From the NCBI GenBank assembly GCA_946406115.1, contig OX291544.1, forward strand, positions 29,529,521-29,593,520: DNA of 64,000 nucleotides, read 5' to 3'. This DNA is from Apoda limacodes (lineage: Eukaryota; Arthropoda; Insecta; Lepidoptera; Limacodidae). Positions 58,401-64,000 of this stretch are shown here, piece after piece. A program made the position numbers and the translations under genes. Position 1 is the first letter of the stretch, and each line of letters opens with the position of its first letter. The notes below the pieces were generated by a model. It was given only the letters and a program-made list of their open reading frames with translations, made no database searches and was not told where the DNA came from.

Positions 58401-61400
58401 CACAGATACTACAGTCGCTGTCACAGCCAAAACTGATGCTACAAACAGATTTAAATACTGTCAGTCATATTGGGTTTGATGAACCATTTGAAGAGTCTGT
58501 CGAAGCAAAGCCTGCTAATCAAAAACGGATTGTTTTGTAAGTACATTCTATACTAATATTACTATGAGGTATGGTTGGTTTGTATATAGGGGTTAATTCT
58601 TTAACAGAATGGGAGCCTGGGTATCCCTGGGTATAACTTAACCTATATTTGGTTTTGGCTTAAATACATTTAGTTTGAATGACAACATACTTAAATTTAT
58701 CAAGAAAAACAAAGAATTATTGCTTTGGCTCCAAAACAATTGTGTGACCTGCTGGGCACGAATAGATAAAAGGACTGAAAAGCATATGTAATACTTAATA
58801 TCCCCATCAAGACCTTCCGATTTTTTTCAGACAGTGCCAGTATTTTTTTGTGATGGTAAATAACAATAGACAGAAGAATAAAAGATAAAGATTCATTTCA
58901 TTTTACCTTATAAGTCCTCTAAGAATAGTTATTATCTGGGCGAAACCACAGGGCAATTATCACATCTAAATCTAAATGCTGTCTAGTATTAGTTTTTAAG
59001 AAATTCAATATAATTAATTTCTATAGTTTTAACAGTATATACATGGTCCATTGATATTAACTATATATTTCTTCTTTTCAGTGGTGATAAATCAACCTTA
59101 TTGACTGCCAATCATTCACATGGATTGGAATATGGTATGGAAGAGAGGCCAAACCTAACTGAAGAGTTACAACGCTATTCTTTTCAAGCCATGGCCTTTG
59201 TCATGCTGGACCATACATATGCATTGCCAGCCCAAAAACAACCTTCGCCAACCCCAACTACACCAGTTTCTACAGTGCCTCCAATTATCATGTCACCAGT
59301 TCAGACTTGTTCTCCAATGAGCCCTATAAAGAGTACTTCTCCTGTTATAATGTCTACAACTTCTTATGAATTACCTTTGACTGTGCCAACTAGTGTTACT
59401 GGAACTCCAATACCAGTTTCCTCTATTCAGATGGGATGCCTCTCTTATAAGCCCCAACCTTTACAACCCCAGGATGATGATGCAGCTTCAAATATATCAT
59501 CAGATGACGAGAGAAGGCAGGGTGATAGAGGAAGTGATACTGAAACAGCTCCTGAGGGTGAGGAAGAAGGCAAAACAAGATGCATTTGTGATTTTACACA
59601 TGATGATGGATACATGATATGCTGTGATCGTTGTGGAGAATGGCAGCATGTAGATTGTATGAGCATTGACAGAAATAATATACCAGAAGCTTATATGTGT
59701 GACTTATGTCAGCCAAGACCAGTAGACCGTAGACATGCTCGTGCCATTCAACTAAGAAAAAGAGAAGAACTCAGCGCTTTGGCTGGATCGGATTCAGATT
59801 CCTCTAATAGTTGTAGGCCTCCTGGACAGAGGCGAAAACGATTACTAACTGTTACCACATACTCAAACACAAGTGGAACCTGTGTCACCACTTACAACTC
59901 AAATCTTCCAGTGCTACCACCATTACCTCAGCCAACACCTGCTTTACCGAAACGTGGCCCAAAACGCCCTAAAAAGCCTGAAGTTATCCGTAAAGGACCT
60001 AAAAGGAAATTATCTGAGAAAAGAGTAAAGCGAAAGAAAGAAATTATGATGAATAGAAATAAGTACAATTCTGGTCTGTCAAATCTTTCTCACTGGAATG
60101 AGTCATATGAACTTGCTATGACAAATCACTACAGTCCAGAATTAAGGGCAAAAATAATGAAATACAGCAGTAAATTAGGCAATACTGCTAATATGGCATC
60201 TGCAATAACTTCTCATTTATGTACTACAGTGCCACATGCTGGAGGAAAAATTCTTATTGCTACAAAAGATTTAAAAGAAAACACACCTGTCATTGAATTA
60301 AGGGGTAAATATATGCTGTCTAACCAACATAGACCTCAAATTCAAAATTCTGCTAGAGTTGGAAGTCAGAAACCAGGCCCCTTTGTTTTCTTTTATCGAT
60401 TGCCAAAAGATAATACTCAAATTTGCATTGATACAAGAACATATGGTAATGAAGCTAGATTTGTGCGTAGATCATGTAAACCAAATGCTGACCTTCAACA
60501 TTGTATTGTCAAAGGAGCTTTGCATGTATATTTGGTCACAATAAGTACCATACAGTCAAATACTGAAATCACTGTTGGTCATGATACAAATGGTAGCAAA
60601 CAGCCTTGTGCATGTGGAAATCCTAAATATTGTAAAGTTAATGGACTTAACCCTGTTGCTGCAAGAAAAAGTGTAGATTACCCTCCAAGGGAAAAGAGAG
60701 CTAGGAATAGATGCCTAAGTTCATCTTCACCTGTTTCTCCGCCTTATACATCTTTACCATTAACACCTGTTACAGAAGAAGCTTCTTTATTATTTTCACT
60801 CAAACCTGAGAAAAAATCCCCAATCAAGCATACATATTCACCTATGTCTCCAGTTAAAAACGCATTTATGGCAATTGATTTTGAGGAAGAAATAAAACTT
60901 GCAACAGAGATGAAAACTGAAGTTAAACAAGAAATAGATTTGATTGCAAAAGAGGAATTAAAATTGGATATAGATGAACCTGATTTTTCTAAAATGCAGC
61001 CTACATTAAAAGAAAAGGTAGAGCAATCTGCAATAATTAAATTGGAACCAGAACCTATCTTGGGGGAGCCAAAAATAATAGAAAATGAAAAGGATGTTAA
61101 ATTTGAGAATGAAATGACATCTGAAGAAGAGAATAATATCAAAGAGGAGATTAATTACAAAGAAGAAAATTATGACAAAGAAGAAAATTATGACAAAGAA
61201 GAAAATTATGACAAAGAAGAAAATCATGACAAAGAAGACAATATAAAAGAAGAACCTAACATTGAAGATGAAGAAAGGCTAGTGACAAGGGAGTTAACAG
61301 CAAAAAAAGCATGTCATGATAGGTCTTCTAGATCAAGCAGGACCATGACATGTGTAAATCCAGATTCTTTGGATGATAAAACTGATGACTCCCAAGACAA

Positions 61401-63965
61401 AATACAGCCAGCTGTTAAAAATAAAGATAAGGATAAGAAGAAAATGGTAAGCGTAAGTGAATTTTATGTTTTTTTTTAAAAAAATTTTGAAGTAAAACCT
61501 TTTTTTGCTTAAAATACTAAATTAATATTGTGAGGTAAATTTATTGATTACGTTATTTCTTAGAATGTTATAACTCAATTGCAGACTCGTGAAGAACGAA
61601 AAATGGAAGCTATAATGAAAGCTTTCGAACGCATGGAGAAGGCAGAGCAAAGGAAACAGGAAGTAAAAGAGCGTCAGAAAAGAAGGGAGTCAGATCCCCA
61701 CCCTAATGCTGCTGACAAAGATGATGATGATGATATGCAATGCCATAACAAAAAACGAAGAAGGTAGTAATTGTTTTAAACTTTGACTGGCCTCTTTTAA
61801 AAGTCAACAATTATTTCTAACCTCCAAATCCCTGACGCTAATATGCTTTAATATACAACACTTATTTTAGAATCTATTATACACGAACTATTGTATGTAG
61901 ATTCTAAAACTTCTATATAAACAGACTATTATTTTTTTTATAAGTATCAGAATGGTAGCATTTTGAATCTAAATGACATTGTTGCATCAACTTATTTTAA
62001 AATTGTATCCATAGTGATAATATTTCTAAATGGGTAGTTTCCAACACATTTTATGCTCTAAAATCAATGTAATTTACATTTCAGACGTAAAGGACGGGCT
62101 CGCACCACATCTCAATGCAACAGGCGTAGATTAAACTCTGCAGACAGTGATATGGTAACTTCTGGTGATGAAGGACCCCCAACAACAACCCATATTCCTG
62201 TCACGCCCCCACGTGCCTTGCCACCTCGCAGAGACAGTACCCTTCATAATGAAAGAACAAATGACACCACTGTTCCTGAGGTTATTATTGCATAGAATAT
62301 TGTCATTTCTTGTTACAACTTTTTTCCTTTGGATTCCTAAAGGGCTCCTATCTATAGCATAAACGTTTTTACTGTTTCTCTTTCATAGAAAGTATTATAC
62401 ATGAAAAAAAAATTTGTTTTTATTTATGAAAGTTTCATCACTGAACATCAAAGCGAGAAAATTCGATCTATTACATAAAACTTATGTGGATCCTTTGAAT
62501 GAAAGTATGAATTAATTCTTTACTTGGTGAGTTAATATTTGGAAATTTCTTTTTAGGATTTAGGTCTGAGTTCAGCATGTTTATTAGTGGAAGCAGCCGT
62601 TGGTTCCGTAGAATCTGCTTTTAAGCTGCCCAAAACAAAGAAAACCATGGCAAATGAATGGGTTGGCCGTTCCCCTGAAAGAACTCCATCCCCATACCAA
62701 TCGCCTTACAGACCTTCTTTAGTATCAGCCGCTTCGTTAGAAAGCTTAGTTAGGGTTGCATCAACTATGATAGGGGATCTTGGTGGGGTGCCATTAGATA
62801 ATGAGGATGAAAGTCTGGTTTCTCCTCCTCGAATGCCTTTAAGGGACCGCAGTAGGCCCCCAAAGAAAGCAAAACGTATCACAAGGAGCACTCCACCAAT
62901 GGAAATAACTGAAGTTGTGCAAACAGTGGCTCCACCGCAACATAGTGCCAAGAAACGGTGGTTACGGCAGGCTATTAGTGAAGAAAGCGATTCTCCTGTT
63001 GCAGGTTTGTAATCCTTTTTTGTCCAAATAGGGTTCTAAATTTTATAATGACTAAAATACTGAATTCAGTGGGAACCTTGTGGTCTGTCCTTTACTTTTT
63101 TTTATTTTGTTTAAGGGTTTAAACAACAAAATCATTGTAATGAAAAATTGTAGATTTTAATATCACCCAGTTGTCATTGTGATACAAAAATTTTTGTTGC
63201 AAAGGGGTTCAAACCTTTTGGCCTGGCCCTCACTTTTTTTTATTTTGTTGATTTTTCAGACCAAGGTCAGACCAACACCAATCGATAGAAGATAACAAAT
63301 AATCCCCGAAATTAAAAATCTTAAGTATATGAGATATTTGAAATTAAAACAATTATTTTGGGACCCAATTATTAATTTATTACCTTTACATCTCAGCAAC
63401 CTGGCATTTTAAAATTTTCAAACTTTAGGGGATTGTCTGTGTTTATATATCCTGTGTCAATAAGTGTTGGCCCGATCCCGGTCCGAGCAATACAAAATAA
63501 GGGCCCTGGCATAATTGGTCCTAAGGAAAAGGTCCGAAGCTTGTCTGCTTAGAACAGATAATTATATTGAAGTTTAGATGCGTTTGTTCCAGAGTCACCT
63601 CCCAATGAAATGATCACGCCTCTAAAAAAGAGACGATTAGCTAGGGAATCATTGTCAAGTGAGCAGAACAACATTGTACAAGTGAGTATGCATGTATTAA
63701 AGAAAATCACACAATATAATAAAAGGTGGAAACTACAATAGAGGGGAATATTTGGGGAACTATTGAGGGTTAATTTAAAATCCAATATGACCTAAATGTT
63801 TTCTTGCAAAGAAGAAATCAAAATAAGGCATGCAATTTACTAATTTGAGCTAGGGAAGAAATCTGGTGTCATGTAGTTTGATAAGATATATATTTATAAC
63901 TAATGTCACATCAAATATATTTATTTAATTAGGTATTTGATGAAGCTTTTGAATCGTTAAAATAA
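55451..63965 (+). CDS. upSET: PHD-SET domain chromatin regulator (KMT2E/SETD5/upSET family), possibly incomplete at 3' end
   Basis: Coding exons: 55451-55633, 56819-58536, 59082-61446, 61585-61763, 62085-62280, 62557-63004, 63578-63681, with phases that all join (1731 codons). A possible last exon 63933-63965 adds VFDEAFESLK and a stop. Residues 634 and earlier are Ser/Thr/Asn-rich and disordered. A PHD finger (about 801-843) has the full C4HC3 set from RCICDFTHDDGYMICC to CDLC. A SET domain (about 1023-1138) carries GNEARFVRRSCKPNADL and ends in post-SET CACGNPKYC. Downstream come TREERKMEAIMKAFERME, KKRWLRQAISEE and TPLKKRR, as in vertebrate KMT2E. The family reads H3K4me3 through PHD and limits histone acetylation at active promoters; its SET lacks usual catalytic residues. 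Start exon and gene end are the uncertain parts. Confidence 0.9.
61153..61242 (+). repeat. 18 bp coding minisatellite in the PHD-SET gene
   Basis: An 18 bp unit GAAGAAAATTATGACAAA occurs about four times with a degenerate start and end, encoding repeated NYDKEE in an acidic region after the SET domain. The frame is preserved. Confidence 0.9.
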
Positions 63966-64000
63966 ACAATTATAAATTACATTATATGTAGTAGATAGAG

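Noticed and set aside
61006..61227. - strand frame rich in FFVIIF repeats (membrane-like)
   Set aside because: It is the antisense of the NYDKEE coding minisatellite.
1..64000. Bacterial-type systems (CRISPR, toxin-antitoxin, phage defence)
   Set aside because: The window is eukaryotic with spliced genes and insect retroelements; no regularly spaced direct-repeat array or operon was found.

Overview
The window looks like a piece of a moth or butterfly (lepidopteran) nuclear genome. It is AT-rich, its genes have many introns with GT-AG junctions, and most intergenic sequence is decayed transposable elements of types common in Lepidoptera: CR1/jockey-type and RTE-type LINEs, Ty3/gypsy elements, a DIRS-like fragment, tRNA-derived SINEs and foldback MITEs. 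No species can be named from sequence alone.

Three host genes are supported. (1) SRP72, + strand, 13381-23364, 13 coding exons whose phases all join to give 643 residues; it is the 72 kDa subunit of the signal recognition particle. (2) EBP2 (EBNA1BP2 homologue), - strand, 26497-34414, 5 coding exons, 314 residues; a nucleolar factor for 60S ribosome assembly. SRP72 and EBP2 converge on a repeat-filled 3 kb gap. (3) A KMT2E/SETD5/upSET-type PHD-SET chromatin regulator, + strand, from about 54750 to the right edge, with at least 1731 codons in the window.

Layout: 1-1164 is the decayed integrase end of a Ty3/gypsy element, followed by about 3 kb of G-rich non-coding sequence that may be its tail. 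4.2-13.1 kb is a patchwork of small repeats, a DIRS-like RNase H fragment (9.55-10.17 kb), a LINE 3' end (11.3-12.06 kb) and a CR1/jockey LINE ending 300 bp before the SRP72 start codon. 13.4-23.5 kb is SRP72. 24.1-26.4 kb holds a minisatellite, a foldback MITE and a LINE fragment. 26.4-34.5 kb is EBP2; its third intron contains an RTE LINE split by an 818 bp jockey LINE with a visible target-site duplication, and a 231 bp MITE with an 8 bp duplication. 34.9-41.6 kb is repeats, including two LINEs between inverted arms. 41.6-47.3 kb has an RTE fragment, a deleted gypsy remnant and a nearly complete 3.5 kb gypsy element with 129 bp LTRs. 47.3-54.2 kb is more LINE debris and a tRNA-derived SINE. 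54.7-64.0 kb is the PHD-SET gene.

The host genes are unrelated in function (protein targeting, ribosome assembly, chromatin). I saw no operon, CRISPR array or obviously new multi-gene system. The most informative unusual features are the nested and foldback transposons, long perfect hairpins in and near EBP2, and the altered SET active-site motifs with a coding minisatellite in the PHD-SET gene.
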